Shown: piece by piece, positions 39,670 to 54,559 of the stretch | Numbering within the stretch: position 1 is the first letter of the stretch | Layout: each line of letters begins with the position of its first letter | The notes under the pieces: model-generated | What the model saw: the letters and a program-made list of their open reading frames with translations, nothing else | Told to the model about the DNA's origin: nothing | Database searches by the model: none | Program-made: the position numbers and the translations under genes | NCBI RefSeq assembly: GCF_933775445.1 | Contig: NC_065874.1 | Location: 32,248,501 to 32,312,500, forward strand | Direction: 5' to 3' | Source: Argentina anserina | Taxonomy: Eukaryota; Streptophyta; Magnoliopsida; Rosales; Rosaceae | Length of the DNA stretch: 64,000 bases

Positions 39670-40601
39670 ATGAGGACTGGGTACTTGGTTTGTTTGTCTT
39701 TGGGAATTTGCCTTCTACTTCAAGTTCAACCTGCTCTTGCCAAAGAAAGTATGCTCGATGTTATTGCTCAAGTTGTTCCTTACTGGTTTTTTTTTTTTTG
39801 TACAAGGCCGGACTGATAGATTATTTCTATTCATGATCATGTTTGTTCTTACAGATAAGACAGACCCAACAGACAATGTAAATCTAAGCCCATTCTGGGC
39901 TTGGAGAAGTGCTTATTTCTGCTTGCAGAAACCAGTAAGAGCACAAAATACTTGCACATATATAATACTAATCTTTTGATGTTTTGCATTATTTGAGCAT
40001 CACTCACATATTTACTTGTTAGAGAAATAATCCATCTTACTAGCTAGTAGCAGATGGATGGTTTCTCATATTGTACTCTTCTGTTCACAACGTCTCAATT
40101 TTTCCTTGTTACTAGGCCCCTGGTAATTGCAAAGCATTGGTGACGGTTTCGCTGACAGATAAAGGACTACTGGACGTGATCCCAAGTAAGATACAAGATT
40201 ACTGCACAACCTCTGGGTGTGCACAACACGTCTTGGATGTGCTTAAGTGCATCCACCTTTGCAAAAGAGACTTCTGGTTTGCCAACAACGCCACTGTTGC
40301 AGTTCTCAATCAAACGATTCATGATGGATGCTCCAACAGAACTCAAAGTACGTACTCAAATGCATGAATAGTTTAGATTCCCTGATTGAGAGGTCTGATA
40401 TGAGCATCATATGTAACCTATGAGTAGTCTGGATGTATGAATGTGGTACGAATCATTTGATGGATTTGATATCATTTAAATTCAGGTATTTCGACACTAG
40501 GTTGGAAAAAGAGCAGTGGGATGAAGGTGCAGCAGAAGATGTATATACCATTTGTAGCTTCACTATCAACCTTGGCCTTCATAGCTATCTTCAACATGTG
40601 A
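39670..40601 (+). CDS. Small secreted cysteine-rich protein, probably GPI-anchored
   Basis: Four exons, 39670-39748, 39855-39934, 40116-40347 and 40486-40601, join in frame to 168 residues. Residues 1-24 are a signal peptide (MRTGYLVCLSLGICLLLQVQ...ALA). The mature part has seven cysteines (GNCKAL, DYC, SGC, LKC, HLC, DGC and one in YFC) and three N-glycosylation sequons (NNAT, NQT, NRT). The C-terminus, after small residues SSG, ends in a hydrophobic tail (PFVASLSTLAFIAIFNM), the arrangement of a GPI-attachment signal. I do not recognise a named family; likely role at the cell surface is inference. A poly(A) signal aataaa is at 40711. All four splice junctions are GT-AG. Confidence 0.75.
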
Positions 40602-40710
40602 AACCTTTTGCTCCTGCTGTGTGCAAGTGTGATACTCAGGACAATATATATCCAGTGTCTTTTTATGGGGTTAGGCTTACCCATCTATGATGCTATATGT
40701 TAAAATTATC

Positions 40711-40716
40711 AATAAA
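40711..40716 (+). terminator. Poly(A) signal aataaa
   Basis: Lies 110 bases after the stop codon of the secreted cysteine-rich gene. Confidence 0.45.
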
Positions 40717-40719
40717 AGA

Positions 40720-41600
40720 TTAACGGTTTCATTACACTGCAAGCAGATTGATCATACTCTTAATTAATCTTGTTTGTACCAATTATAATTCTTAATATCT
40801 TGTTTTGGTAGTGAACTCGTGATATGCAACAACAACAAAAAAGCAGAATTATCCACAGATCTATCATGTTGTGAGATATAACTATTTTTCCAGACATAAT
40901 CATTGTCAATTTTATCGTAGCATATGAAATTCTATTGGCTTTCATATCTCCAACAGTTCAAGAGTGCTGGACAAAAGGTAATGCCTAGATGTAGAGTTTG
41001 ATTATTTGCTTAAGTTAGGCATCCTTATTGGTGAAAATAACGGCTAGAAAAAAAAACTCGATTACAGAACAGAAATAAGTTATGCTGATAAACGTGGTTT
41101 TGCTCGAAGCATATGCTATACTGATAACAATTTCTTCTGAAAGAGGCAAATGAAACAACATAACAGGCTGATCTACATGAAAGCATAAACATAGTTAAAA
41201 TCAGTCCTTGGAGTATATTTACATGAAAGCATTCTTGAAAGCTTTTAATTAAATAAGCCCAGGTTGGACAAGTAATGCTTACCAGGTGTAGCGGTCATGG
41301 TTGCACCAAAAGTGTTACTTGTGTAACATAGGAAACAAGAATCACTGGCTCAAGTAATGGCAACCCAAATCAGACAGACAGATACGAGCAGGCAGAAGAA
41401 TAAATAACAGATTTCTTATTTAAACAAAAAACAGCAGTTAGTTGATCAGCAGCGAAAGCTTATTCACGGTGAGCAAGTAAACAGTAGTGCAACACAAACG
41501 CTTCTTCTTCTCAATGTCCATATGGACCAGAACAAAGTTAACCACTACTAATAGTGAACCATAGTAGCGACCCATGTACTCTAATAGAGACCAAAACAGG
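40720..41600. other. Convergent spacer before eIF2-beta
   Basis: Between the 3' ends of the plus-strand secreted protein gene and the minus-strand eIF2-beta gene. It probably holds both 3' UTRs; nothing else is seen. Confidence 0.5.
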
Positions 41601-41610
41601 AGGATTGAGA

Positions 41611-44232
41611 TCATGCCCCGGCATTTCTTCGCCCAACACGAGCAACAAAACCAGCTTTAATTGGAGCAACAGATCGTCCAGAACCACACTGCCATAACAG
41701 AAATAGTCAGGATAGTCCATTGTATGGAGGTGTCAATTTGTAAAAAATAACATCTTTTGATATACAAGATATACTCGAGCCTGCTGTATGTGTTTATTAT
41801 CATGTGGGGAGGGAGCTGCTGTTTCTGAATGATTTCAGTTCAATTGATCAATTAGTAAAGTCAGCAAACTAATAGCCTGATTAATGACTGTTACCTTCTC
41901 ACATCTGAGAAAGAAGAGACGATTCTCCTTGGAAAGTATAGTGTCAGGACTTTTGCACCCAATGCAAATGACATATTCATCTGAAAAAAAATTGAGTGTA
42001 ATTAAAGGCATAAATAGAATGAGACAGTAGGAACAACTGTGAATCAGAAGATAGCACATCCCAGGGACCAGATAAACTTCTGTGCATGATAACCAATGAA
42101 GACCATTCCTGATTACATATCATAACAAGAGATGAATTAACAACAAGATGAGGTACTCACTGACATAACGCCGTAATATTCCTTCAAAATTCTTGGGTGC
42201 AAATCTTCCCTTCACAACTAGCCTCTGCTGACCGTCAAGGGATCCACTTGTCCCCAGTTCAGCCAGTAAAAAGGCCATAACATGATCTGGCTGCCTGTGC
42301 ATCCTGCAATTTAACATTGGAGGAATTTAAATCACACTGCATTCCAATTTGACAGGGTGAATCAGATCAAACAACAGAATCTTTTATTTTTCTTATATTA
42401 TGAATCATTCATGCTACTTTCAATATCAAACTGTGCATTTTTTTTGTGGTAAACAAATGGTCAAAAATCCTGAAAGGGGAAATATAGTCATTAGTCAACC
42501 TATATGCAGTGGAATGCTGGAGCTCTCATGATTAGAACACAAAAACAACAGCAAAAGGAAAAACACTAGTGATTCAATATATCTCCACATGCTCAGCTTA
42601 TAAAAACAATCTACACATATCGATTTCATTTGTATACATATTAGTATAACATTACATTCCTTAATCTGTGTGATGTCTGTGCAGAAGCAATTAAGACAAA
42701 AAAAAAATAGCATGCACTAGAAAAAAAAACAAAAAAAAAACAAAAGAAGGCTTAAATCAACTTGCATTCAGTAATCCTCTTGTGAAGTGTTAATAGAAGT
42801 CCATATACATTATGAACAAAAAAACTGAGATATTCAAATCAGCAGCAAAGCAAAACCACTTATACAAGAAATTTAAAACCAAATAGTTGATCCTTTTCAA
42901 TACGACCCCCTAACACTAATATCACATTACTTGGAAAGCTTGCACAAACAAGTCAGAGGAGAAACTATCAAGACTAGAAATTGGAACTACAATCAGTATA
43001 GAAACAAAAGCATCAGAATCTGAGTGGGAAATGTGCACAAAAATTTGGTTCATGAGACCAGAGAATAGAAACCTACGTCTTACACAAGTCCATGAAATTA
43101 ACAAAGACGGTTTTCTTTGTGCCCTCACGAAGTACTTGTGGAGGCCTCATAGTTGTTCTACGCCTGTCACCTGCCAGCTCAGGATTATTCTCCCGAAGAA
43201 TGTTGAACACTCTACCAAGAAGCTGCAGTGAATATGCAAACAATTAAAAAAAAATCATTCACAATGAAGTCATAGAGCAAGCACTGTGAGAAAGCTTTCA
43301 TGTAATGCAGACCTCCTCGTAGTGGTAGTCACGATCGCTCCCTAGCCATGGATGTGATTCCCCTAAAACGTTTTCTTCTCCTTCTTCATCATCCCCAGTC
43401 CGGTCTAAAATAGCAATGGCATTCATCAACACTTAAATTTCAAGAAACAAAAGCACATGCACCTTATAAAGCCAGATGTACTTATTAAACACACGTTAGA
43501 GCACATTAACCTAAGATCCTACTCTTACCATCCGACTCTTCCCTTGTATCACCACCCTCTTCATTCAAGTTACTGGATTCAACCTAAGATCATATTAACC
43601 GTCAATACCAATTCATAGGGAAATAAATCTTCTTGAAGGCAGCGGAAAAACTTGACAGCTTACTGGCTTCTTCTTCTTCTTTTTCAAACCAGAAAATGCA
43701 CTTTCCTGTCCATCAGAAACTGCAAAGAGGAAAAAGATAAGTCCTTCACAAAAATGATGGGTACATAATACAGTTAGAAGAGAAAACAGCGCAAGGTAAT
43801 CATTTCAATGGTTCACTTAAACTACCTGCCAGGTTTTCTGTTTTTTCAGCCAATTTGTCCACAGAATCGCTTGAAGAATCCCGAACTATAACCTTCTTCT
43901 TTTTCTTCTTTTTAGTACGATCAAAGGGGACAATCTGCAGAAAAAGGATAAAGCCAGAAAATTAGCAGTGGTCAAGAAACTGAAGAATCAAGACACGCCT
44001 AACTGATATTTCAACAACCTAGTTTTATCTAGTTTACTAAACCAACACGTCCACTAATAGACAGGGTTCTTAATTTCTATATATATCAAAGGATCAACTC
44101 CAAATAAAACCAGAATGTCTAAGAAAATTGTTAACCATGTGCATTCCTAAATAACACAGGAAATAAGAAAGGAGAACGAGGACTTACATCCGGAACGTCC
44201 TCCTTCCAAGCACTCTTGTTCTCTTCAGCCAT
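41611..44232 (-). CDS. Translation initiation factor eIF2 subunit beta
   Basis: Nine coding exons on the minus strand: 44232-44188, 43934-43826, 43719-43664, 43583-43529, 43404-43313, 43222-43077, 42303-42161, 41980-41895 and 41688-41611; total 269 residues, the usual plant length. The N-terminus [15 protein letters not shown] is followed by lysine blocks (KKKKKKK near residue 25, KKKKKK near 65) that in this family contact eIF5 and eIF2B. The core has [19 protein letters not shown] and [20 protein letters not shown]. The C-terminal zinc finger is CIGC...CEKC, ending RVGRRNAGA. Role: part of the eIF2-GTP-Met-tRNAi ternary complex in the cytosol. A 5'-UTR intron is likely (donor near 44568, acceptor at 44239). 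Confidence 0.95.
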
Positions 44233-44639
44233 GTTTGCTGCCAACCATAGAAGAATATATCAATCTATCTAAACCAATTTCAGGTGTTTATTTTTTCTTG
44301 ACCAAACAAAGCCACATCTCAACTTGATTCAACAAAGTGAAGAGAAAAGCCTAAACATAAATATAACCAATACAGATGCAATTTGCTGCATTGCCAATGC
44401 AAACCGTAAAATGGGACCTACTATGGGACATACAATGCATTACAGACGTAAGATCATTACGCTTCAACCGGATTATTCTATTTCACCTCTTAGAAAGAAA
44501 AGAAATACAAAAGAAAAATGTGGGAGCTCTATAACGATCTCAAAGACCTAGAATTAAGAGAGTGACTTACATTGTTAAATGAAAGGTTTCCCTGCGACTG
44601 TGATTTTCTTTTGATCGTTTCTTTCTATTTTGGTGCTCT

Positions 44640-47600
44640 GTAAATAGAGCCGACCCTAATGTTAGGCAACTGCTTTGGGATCTTGGACCGGGCTTAAATC
44701 TGGGTCGGGCCTAGATTCTCTTCAAATGCCATTTACCATTTACTATTTGGATCGGGCCTACATTTTTTTTTTACCATTTACCCTGAATATCCAAATTTCG
44801 GACACAACCGAGTAGGAGGCTCATACACAGCGCCTGGCTTGTAGCTTATTAGATTAAAATAGAACCATGCATACATGGCGTCATGGGGACATAGACTTGA
44901 ACCTTTAGCATCATTACAATTATGTTCATAGAGTGATCAGATGAGACTTTCTCCAAAAGAAAAGGGAAAAAAAAATCTAATAATCGTTTTGGTTATGATA
45001 ATCGTGATATACTAATTTTAAACACGAACCATGTTAGACTATATTGAGGTTGATGCTTCCATTATGATTTTGATCGAGAAATTTAATGGAGAAGTTCTAA
45101 GAACCTTGATCATCCAACTTCTTACTTTCTCTTTGAATTGATTCGAGGTCAAAACTTTTCCCAACATCATTCTCACACCTTCCAATTTTTCCCCTATAAC
45201 ATTTCGTTGTTTCAGAATTGAAAATACTTGAATGCGATCGATATTGGTCGTCTTTGTCTATAGTCCAAAGTGGTGGGGAATAGGGCTCTTTGTTGTACTC
45301 TAATCAAATTTGAGTTTTAAAAACCAAGCAATCTTGGAAAAGTCGGGGGATGTGCTCTTCTTCACTTCGCAGAACCTTCCACCTCTTTTTGCGATTTAGC
45401 TTTCGATGTTTACAAAGCTTCATATTATGGTGTGGTTGAGACTACAGTCAAATTCCATAAAACCAAGTTTTCAAAGAAGAAATTTCCATGAAACCAGGTC
45501 ATGCATGATGCTTTCATACGTGACGATTTCAAGTCACTCAAAATGTGTAGCCCGACCATATCATTATTTTTCGATTTGATTACACAAAAGTAAGTCATGA
45601 ACATAAAATATAGCCAAATAGATCTTTAGAAATCGTCCTTGCCACAGTTGCCAGTTGATCCAGATAAACAAACACACGGATGTGTTTGTTCATACTCCGG
45701 CTGGATTTGTCTATGAACATTTTTTTTTCCGAGGATACCGCTGAAGCTTGTTTTCTCTTATTGAATTTACTAATGTACTGAGATGCACTCTAAATGCTCG
45801 ATCAAATGCCATAAAGAGACTAATAGTGTAAAACAGAACACTACTAGTTCAGAGAATTTCGTTATCCACTTCAGATTCAGAAAATATCATGCACCACAAA
45901 TGGTGCTATTCTCTGACGGCAATACGAAGCAACAGTTGCTCACATATGTTTGGTTCGGGTGGCACTCGATCTTATCTACATCTGGGCAAGTGGACCTTCA
46001 CGACAATATGCATCACTCTCTTAAAGAAGTCTCTAGCTCTTTTATAATTTGCCAATTTGGTCACTCTGGACCTGGTCTCCTACGTCGTTTGTCACTGTTT
46101 TGGGTTCAATAGTATAAATGTCGAATCTGAATTCCAGGATTCCTAGACATTCCAAGAAAAATATCTCACCCTTTTCCTCGCAACAGTCATTTTCTTCCCA
46201 TTTAATTTGCCGCAAGTAGTTGATGTACACTTATAGAATCTGGCAATTGGCAGTGACGAGTGTAGAAGCCTTACGTACACTTCCATCCGTTTAGCAATTC
46301 AGTAAATACTAAATTCCTCACATCAACAAATCTAACGGTCTAATCTTACCATTAATGAATTGTAGACCGTCCTCAACATGCAAAACTCAACAACGCAATA
46401 GCTTATTAGTGATACGAGTCTAACGAAAACTTTTAGAGAACAAAGTCCACAAGGACTTAAATTACCCATTTATTTATGATCCTTGAAAGAGGTGATTTTT
46501 GAATCAAAATTTAAACCACTTATCTAACATGTAATTTAAAACGTACTTATAAAAACAGCATTAGAGACTCGTTGTCTTGAAATTTATTTATATGTTCTAG
46601 GATAATTTTATTACAACTCATTGGAACTGTCTTATGGAATTGTCTTGTGAGTTGCATATCATAGGAATTCAAACTTGGTATTTTTGTTTATTTATTTATG
46701 GATGTATGGTGATCTATGAAACTAGTGAAGTGGCACCTACATGGCTTCAACTATTCAAAAATATGTAATTAGTGGGAGGGGGAGGCGGCTATGGGTCATA
46801 GGCCGTGGATGGGCCCTATTGGGCTTTTGTTGCTTTCATAACTGTTTGGTCACCAACCCGTGGGTTCCCACCAAATCTCTCTCTCCTCCTTCCCTCCAAA
46901 TCTAGAGCGAGAGAAGAGTCTCTCTCCCGCCTTATTCCAAGTGGGATTTGACCCGTAGCCGCCGGTAACCCGCTTTATTCACCCGATTAATTTCCCACTT
47001 TACACTATCAAATCCTAATTTAAACAATTATTAGTAGCCACTGCCAAATTTGGGGACCCATATGGCCATATTTGGCCTCTATTCGGTTCATGCATTCCCG
47101 ACCAGTTTCCTGAAAGATACAGTACGATTCTTAGGAATTTTCTTCCATTCCTAAATCTTATGTGGAATACCCCAAACTCTCTTTGGCTTCTATTAGGGGT
47201 CAACTATTTCCTCAATTAATATAACCCGTATAATATTTTAAAGGTAAAAGACAGATAATAGAAACTATTGAGCATAAACACCATGATAATTGATTAGTAT
47301 CATAATGAAAAATGTAGCTCAATTTAGTGATTTTTTTCTTCTACTTTTTACACATTTATTTGGTGACAGAGATGGACATATGTCACGATGATTTTCAAGT
47401 TGAAAGTGACAGTCACTTTTAGGGCAATAATCTTCTAAATTATGCACAATCTAACTTATGAGTTCGATCAGTTTAGTTTACAATATGGAAATATTTACTT
47501 AGTTTGGTGATGGCATTAAAATTTATTAGGGTCTAGTGATATGCGACTAGATCAACAACACATCGACACCAATTAACCGACAGTTTGGTCATTAACAAAT

Positions 47601-48400
47601 TTGATGGGAAAGTCTTCGACAAATCACAAATTTAGATGAAAAGTTTATGGAAAAAAAAGGTCGTCCTAATTAGATATTGACCTCTTGTATAGAACTTGAT
47701 GGTGACCGGAAATGGACGAAAGCCAGAACCAACGAATGACTTATTGCCATCTCCTAAGACTATGAATCTTGAAAACGAACCTTTCCGATCACGTGTTATT
47801 TACTATTTATGCCACTATTAACAGTGACCCGCCGGAGAAGAAGATTTCAATCATTCCATTCCAAGCAACCATTTACAAAGAAAATTAAGCAAATCTCGAC
47901 AAAACTTAATCGAATTTTTAACCCAAAAAATCATTACAATGATCATAGTTAGGGCACTTGCCTTTCAACGCTAGGCGTGATCTCCGAGGTATCAAGCACA
48001 CCATGCATTTACTTATTAATAAAAAATCTCCATTTTCTTTCCGAACCCCATCATTTTTCTATTATTCACAAAAATAATATTGCATCGTGATTTTCGCATA
48101 AATAACTCATATACTACTAACCAATACGTGTTCAAATTTCATGTCACTCCACTAAGTGATACTGAACACTACTCATAGTAGTCTCATATATATAAATAAT
48201 AATTAATAAATAATATTTTCATACATAAGTAGCTAGTTAATAATATTCCTCACAAAATCGCCGATTATATCAAACTCGGCATTACCCTTACTCATATCAC
48301 TAATCACACTCCGTGGTTTGACCAGGAACAGCCGGGGGTATCTTTGGAATTTAAGCACACTCGGCCTGCGTTCCTAGTTCAACACTGACGTCACACTACA
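44640..48400. other. Long intergenic region between eIF2-beta and the ERF gene
   Basis: About 3.7 kb. 44660-44770 contains cgggctt/tcgggcct words like the GGGCC MITE at 20986 but no complete element. 46780-46990 has CT-rich and GC-richer sequence that looks like a promoter or leader scrap. A 109-residue frame (45783-46112) is not recognisable. The rest is AT-rich unique sequence. Confidence 0.45.
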
Positions 48401-48493
48401 GTCCCCTCCAGCAGCAACAGCAAAATTACCAAACACTCCCTGGCAACCCCACGTATCTTGGTGGGAAAGGACACGCGGGATGCACTCCTCGAT

Positions 48494-49279
48494 TTAGGAG
48501 ATGACGTCGACCAGGAAGTCATTGACGTCAAACTCGCCGAACTCGTCGTGGTTGTTCGCCGGAACCATGATGTCCGACAGATTCAGCAACGGCACGTCGT
48601 ACTCGAACCCGAAGGCGTGGACGTCGCAGTAACGGAACCCGTCAAAGGGGGCGGGATCTTCGTAACGGAGCACCGACGTGGGAGATAACGCCGGCTCTTC
48701 ATTGAGAGACGAGTCACACGTGGCAGTCGAGCCGCAGCTTCTTTCCTCTTCATGCGCGGTGGGGACCTCCTCTGCAGCAACGGTCTTCTCCTCATCCGTC
48801 GTAACGGCGTTAGGAAAGTTAATGACGGCGTCAGGACCTCTGAGCTTAACGGCAGCTCTGTCGTATATAATGGCGGCTTCCTCGGCGGTATTGAAGGTCC
48901 CAAGCCAAAGCCGCTTCCTCTGAACCGGGTCACGGATCTCCGCGGCCCAACGACCCCACGGCCTCTGCCTCACGCCCCGGAAATGCCTCTTCCGACCCGG
49001 ATACGGTTTCACTAACTCTGGATCGGGTCGGGTCTCCGGCCGCTGCTCAGTCTTCAACTGCTTAAAAGAAGAGGAAGCCGGCTGGAAGTTGATCTCCTTG
49101 ACATGTCGTTTGACTCTGCGCACGACGGAGGTCTCGTCGTCGTCGCTGTCGGAATCGGTGGCGTCCGGGTCGGTGAGGATGATCCGAACCCGCTTCTGTA
49201 ACAGCCTCGCCTTCTCAAAATGGTTGTCTTCCTGAATGAACTTGCTAACTGAGATAACATGCTCTGAGAACTTCGCCAT
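48494..49279 (-). CDS. AP2/ERF transcription factor of the cytokinin response factor (CRF) type
   Basis: Intronless, 261 residues, ATG at 49279. Residues about 98-156 form a complete AP2/ERF DNA-binding domain ([20 protein letters not shown], then [12 protein letters not shown] and YDRAA). Alanine and aspartate at the group B key positions (EIRDP, TAEEAA) place it among ERFs. The N-terminal CRF domain is visible: [20 protein letters not shown], acidic run, then [14 protein letters not shown]-terminal SPTSVL (199-204) matches the CRF proline-directed phosphorylation motif. Family role: nuclear regulator in cytokinin and stress responses, interacting through the CRF domain. GC-richer than its surroundings. 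It could be called a PTI6-like ERF; the CRF label is preferred. Confidence 0.93.
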   Translation of the reverse strand: MAKFSEHVISVSKFIQEDNHFEKARLLQKRVRIILTDPDATDSDSDDDETSVVRRVKRHVKEINFQPASSSFKQLKTEQRPETRPDPELVKPYPGRKRHFRGVRQRPWGRWAAEIRDPVQRKRLWLGTFNTAEEAAIIYDRAAVKLRGPDAVINFPNAVTTDEEKTVAAEEVPTAHEEERSCGSTATCDSSLNEEPALSPTSVLRYEDPAPFDGFRYCDVHAFGFEYDVPLLNLSDIMVPANNHDEFGEFDVNDFLVDVIS

Positions 49280-49509
49280 GGATTCGAGGAAAGGAAAGAT
49301 GGAAAATTGAAGAGATGGGTCTGTTCATAAACGAAACTGAAGAGATGGGTTGGACGAAGAACGAGATTTGAGAGATGGGTTTGGACATGAGCAGAGTGAA
49401 CTGAACTGGGTGAAGTGAGGGTTTTGGATTTGAGATGAAGAAGGCTTAAACCCTTAACCCTCTTGCAGGTTGGGAACAAGAAAACGGAGAGAAACGGAGA
49501 GGGGGAGGG

Positions 49510-49517
49510 CATATATA
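49510..49517 (-). promoter_or_regulatory. TATA box of the CRF-type ERF
   Basis: Minus strand CTATATATG about 230 bases before the ATG; the intervening leader is CT-rich. Confidence 0.55.
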
Positions 49518-49539
49518 GCGGGGGCATGCAAATCATGGG

Positions 49540-52400
49540 TAGGAGTGGACTGGTTTTTTACTGTGAGAAAATTATAAAAATATCTATCTCTCTTTTCTTT
49601 AAAATTTTATGGTAAATTTTTCTCTTGTATAAAGAAGAAGACATAAGAAAATGAAGTAGCTCCTCGTGAGTGTTGTTATGGAGCGGGTCATGGATGGGTC
49701 ATGAATCATGTCGGGAGCGTAAGTAGGGGGGAAAACTGCAGCCAGCTAGTTCTCACGACACGTGTCCGTCGCTCTCTTCTCTCCATTCCCCCACTTGAAA
49801 TCAGAAACGTCATACGTTGCCCAACTTCCCATCCTTGTTGTCTTGTTCTTCTGGTGTGTAGTCTACCGTCGTGGTATAAATGTGTGCGATGATGAAGTGT
49901 CTCAAACACTACGAGTTTCATTCGTTTGCCGTTTATATGATATTAGGTTCATCTCATCAGGAGTTCAGATAACATGTACATGCGGTGTTTTACTTATTTT
50001 GATGAAAACAGCAAAGAATCACTTTGATCGACCGCACATAAAGATGTGCGCAAATACTCAAAAAACAAATTCACTAACCAGTGATGATATGCATTACTCA
50101 CTAGGTGTTCGATGAAATGTCTAAAAAAACCACGAATTTTCGACAATGCACTGCTGTCTGTATTGAATACAAAAGGTAAATCCAAGAGTGAATAGATAAC
50201 ATGTTTGTCTCCACATTGTGTCTGGGAAGATGAAGTTGGCATAGCTCTTTCGTCGGAGCTGTGTGTTGTGTATGGTTGGGGATTTCCAAAAGCATGTTGG
50301 AAGAAACACTCTTTTACCCTATTCTTTTTGACTCTTCTACCCCACCCTGCCTAAGAATTGGGAGGCGTGATTCTTTACTTTTACTGTGGCAGCTTCTGCA
50401 GCACAGTAAACTTTGAAAACATTGGGGGGTTCCAGTTTTCCACATATGAGTGCATGCCAGGCCATTACATCCCACACACATAGTGGACCCTAAAATTAAA
50501 ATATTTCTTGACCTCTTCTAAAATCCAATGGCACCTCCGATTTGAACCCTCACTGTTGCAGTTGCCAAATGCCATCCTAGTTGTGTATTATTATTATTAT
50601 GCCAACAAAATAAGAGAGGTTAGTCAAAATAAAATAGGGTGGAAATTGAATAAAAGGAGATGGGAAAGTGGGGGGAGTTGGTATTTGATGCTTGGAGAAG
50701 AAGCAAAGGCACAGTAAAGAATTTTCTATAAAAAAAAAGCACAGTAAAGAAAAGAGGATTGAGATATGGAAGTGGAGTCGCAACGTTGGCAATTATATAG
50801 GTGTGGATAGAGATGGGGAGGGAAAAGGAGTAATAAGAGGAGGGGAGGGGAGGGGAGTGGTCATAGTCTAAGTTTGCTTGGGGATCAAGTGACAAGTTTA
50901 GATGGAGTTCTCTATTATTAATGGCGGTGCTTCCAGTAATACTTTATATCATGCATGACGTTGCAGAGGGTTACGACTACTATTATGACTAGGCTTCTGC
51001 ATGCTCCAAAAGGATGTCTTGCGTTAGGCTATAGGCATTGGGAGCGATTCAGAATCCTATTTTATGTTAGGTTCTGGTATCCTGTATTTGGTCTTGCATT
51101 TCACATATAAAAATGCACAAATATCTTGCATTTGTGGTAGTAATTTATTCCACGGTATTAAAAACAAAAAACTCTTAAAGAAAAAAAATCAGCCTATAAA
51201 TAATAGTAGGAGAATGAAGAAATTAATTGGACGAGTAAAATAAATTTAAAAAAAACTTGAGTCGCTAGTTTGTAATCTTGAAACGAAATTTGTTGTGAAT
51301 CAAACAACAGTACATCAACCATCAAGCATCTACATCACAATTATTCGTACTCACCAACATAAAATAAAATAAAATATTATGTGGGATATCCTAATGCCCA
51401 ATTTTTTGACTGGTTCCTCTGCTTCGTTATGCAACGGTATACCACCGTGGAACATTAGAGAGTTTTCCTCCGTTGGATTTGTTTTCAGGTCCACATAGGA
51501 AATGTCTTCGAACTAGAAATAAAATAAATAAATAAACAAATAAAAATATAATACCAGATATTTCAAAAATATAAATAAGGACGACACCAACATAAATGGT
51601 TTAAAAACTAGACTTTTAACGATACGTGAATGTTCCAAAACACCAAGTAAACTAATTCGGCAGGTGTTAAACTTGTTCAACAGAAAGCTAGACTAACTGA
51701 GATAAAATTTAAGTGAAGACTACTCTCATAACAGAACTAGTCCTACGTATACCCCTTCTTTTCTTTAGGAATTTATTTTGTTTGATTCTATGAAATGATC
51801 GAGACCTAGTATGTTGCTGAAAGTCTGAAACCAGAACAAGAGACCACGTGAAATAGGGCACAGGAATATAAATACAGATCACATCATTCATTGCGAAGCT
51901 GGATCTCCATCCCTCCCCTACAGTACTTTCATAGCTACCTTCTGTAAATTGGAGAACCCCTTCATGGAAATAGTTGCTGCACCAGCATTCCAGCAACCAC
52001 TTCCAGAAGGAATTATTGGTAGAAATTTCTTCCACATTTAATAGACTGTAAAGAAGCGAAAACAAAATACAGACAACCAGCCCAGCATGGGAGACCAGGG
52101 AATTTTAATCATGTGCCCTGCTGCTATACACCTTGGATGAAAGACATAGATTAAAAGTTGCAAAAGCATAAGCTAGCAAAACCATAGGGAATCAACAAAC
52201 AAACCATTCACTTCATACTAACATGGCAAAGATACAATACAGTTTTTCTCCCATCTCCAAATGCCTTCAAATGAATATTCACAGATTGAGAACCAAGCTC
52301 CTTGACCAATTAAGACAAATAAATTTTCAATGTTTCAATATTCAACTTAAAAGGAGATGGAATCTTGCATTTGCAACATTTTACAAATGCTCGGATTTTT
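49540..52400. other. Intergenic region between the ERF and E2 genes
   Basis: Promoter side of the ERF gene and 3' side of the E2 gene. 50635-50870 is purine-rich on the plus strand, with gaggggaggggaggggagtgg at 50840. TATTAT and AATAAA simple runs at 50587 and 51360-51550. No gene recognised in any frame. Confidence 0.5.
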
Positions 52401-52409
52401 TCTTGATTT

Positions 52410-54280
<1,871 letters not shown>

Positions 54281-54532
54281 CGCAGCACGTGACCAACCCT
54301 GAAAAACAAAACCCAGATAGAATCCCGAATCAAAATTAGATCTTGAACCCTAGAAATCAAAAATCCCCAAACCAATTATTCAATCAACGATCGAAGACCA
54401 ACAGCGGAAGACCCAGAATCAAAAAAGGACGAATCGGAATGACAGGGGATTACCTGAATTTGATTGAAGCCGAAATCGAAAAGAGAGAGATTCAGAGAAT
54501 TTTGAGGCGCTGGATTTTAATAAATTTGGGGG

Positions 54533-54544
54533 ATTTATATATTG
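54533..54544 (-). promoter_or_regulatory. TATA box of the E2 gene
   Basis: Minus strand AATATATAAATC, just before the predicted first non-coding exon (up to about 54500). Confidence 0.5.
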
Positions 54545-54559
54545 GGGAGATAACAAAAT

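Noticed and set aside
45783..46112. 109-residue plus-strand frame
   Set aside because: No recognisable domain, signal peptide or codon pattern; isolated in a spacer.
48458..49015. Plus-strand frames over the ERF gene
   Set aside because: Antisense shadows of a GC-rich, well-recognised AP2/ERF coding sequence.
48583..49536. Other minus-strand frames (116 and 160 residues) at the ERF locus
   Set aside because: Shifted frames of the ERF coding sequence or its leader; no domain.
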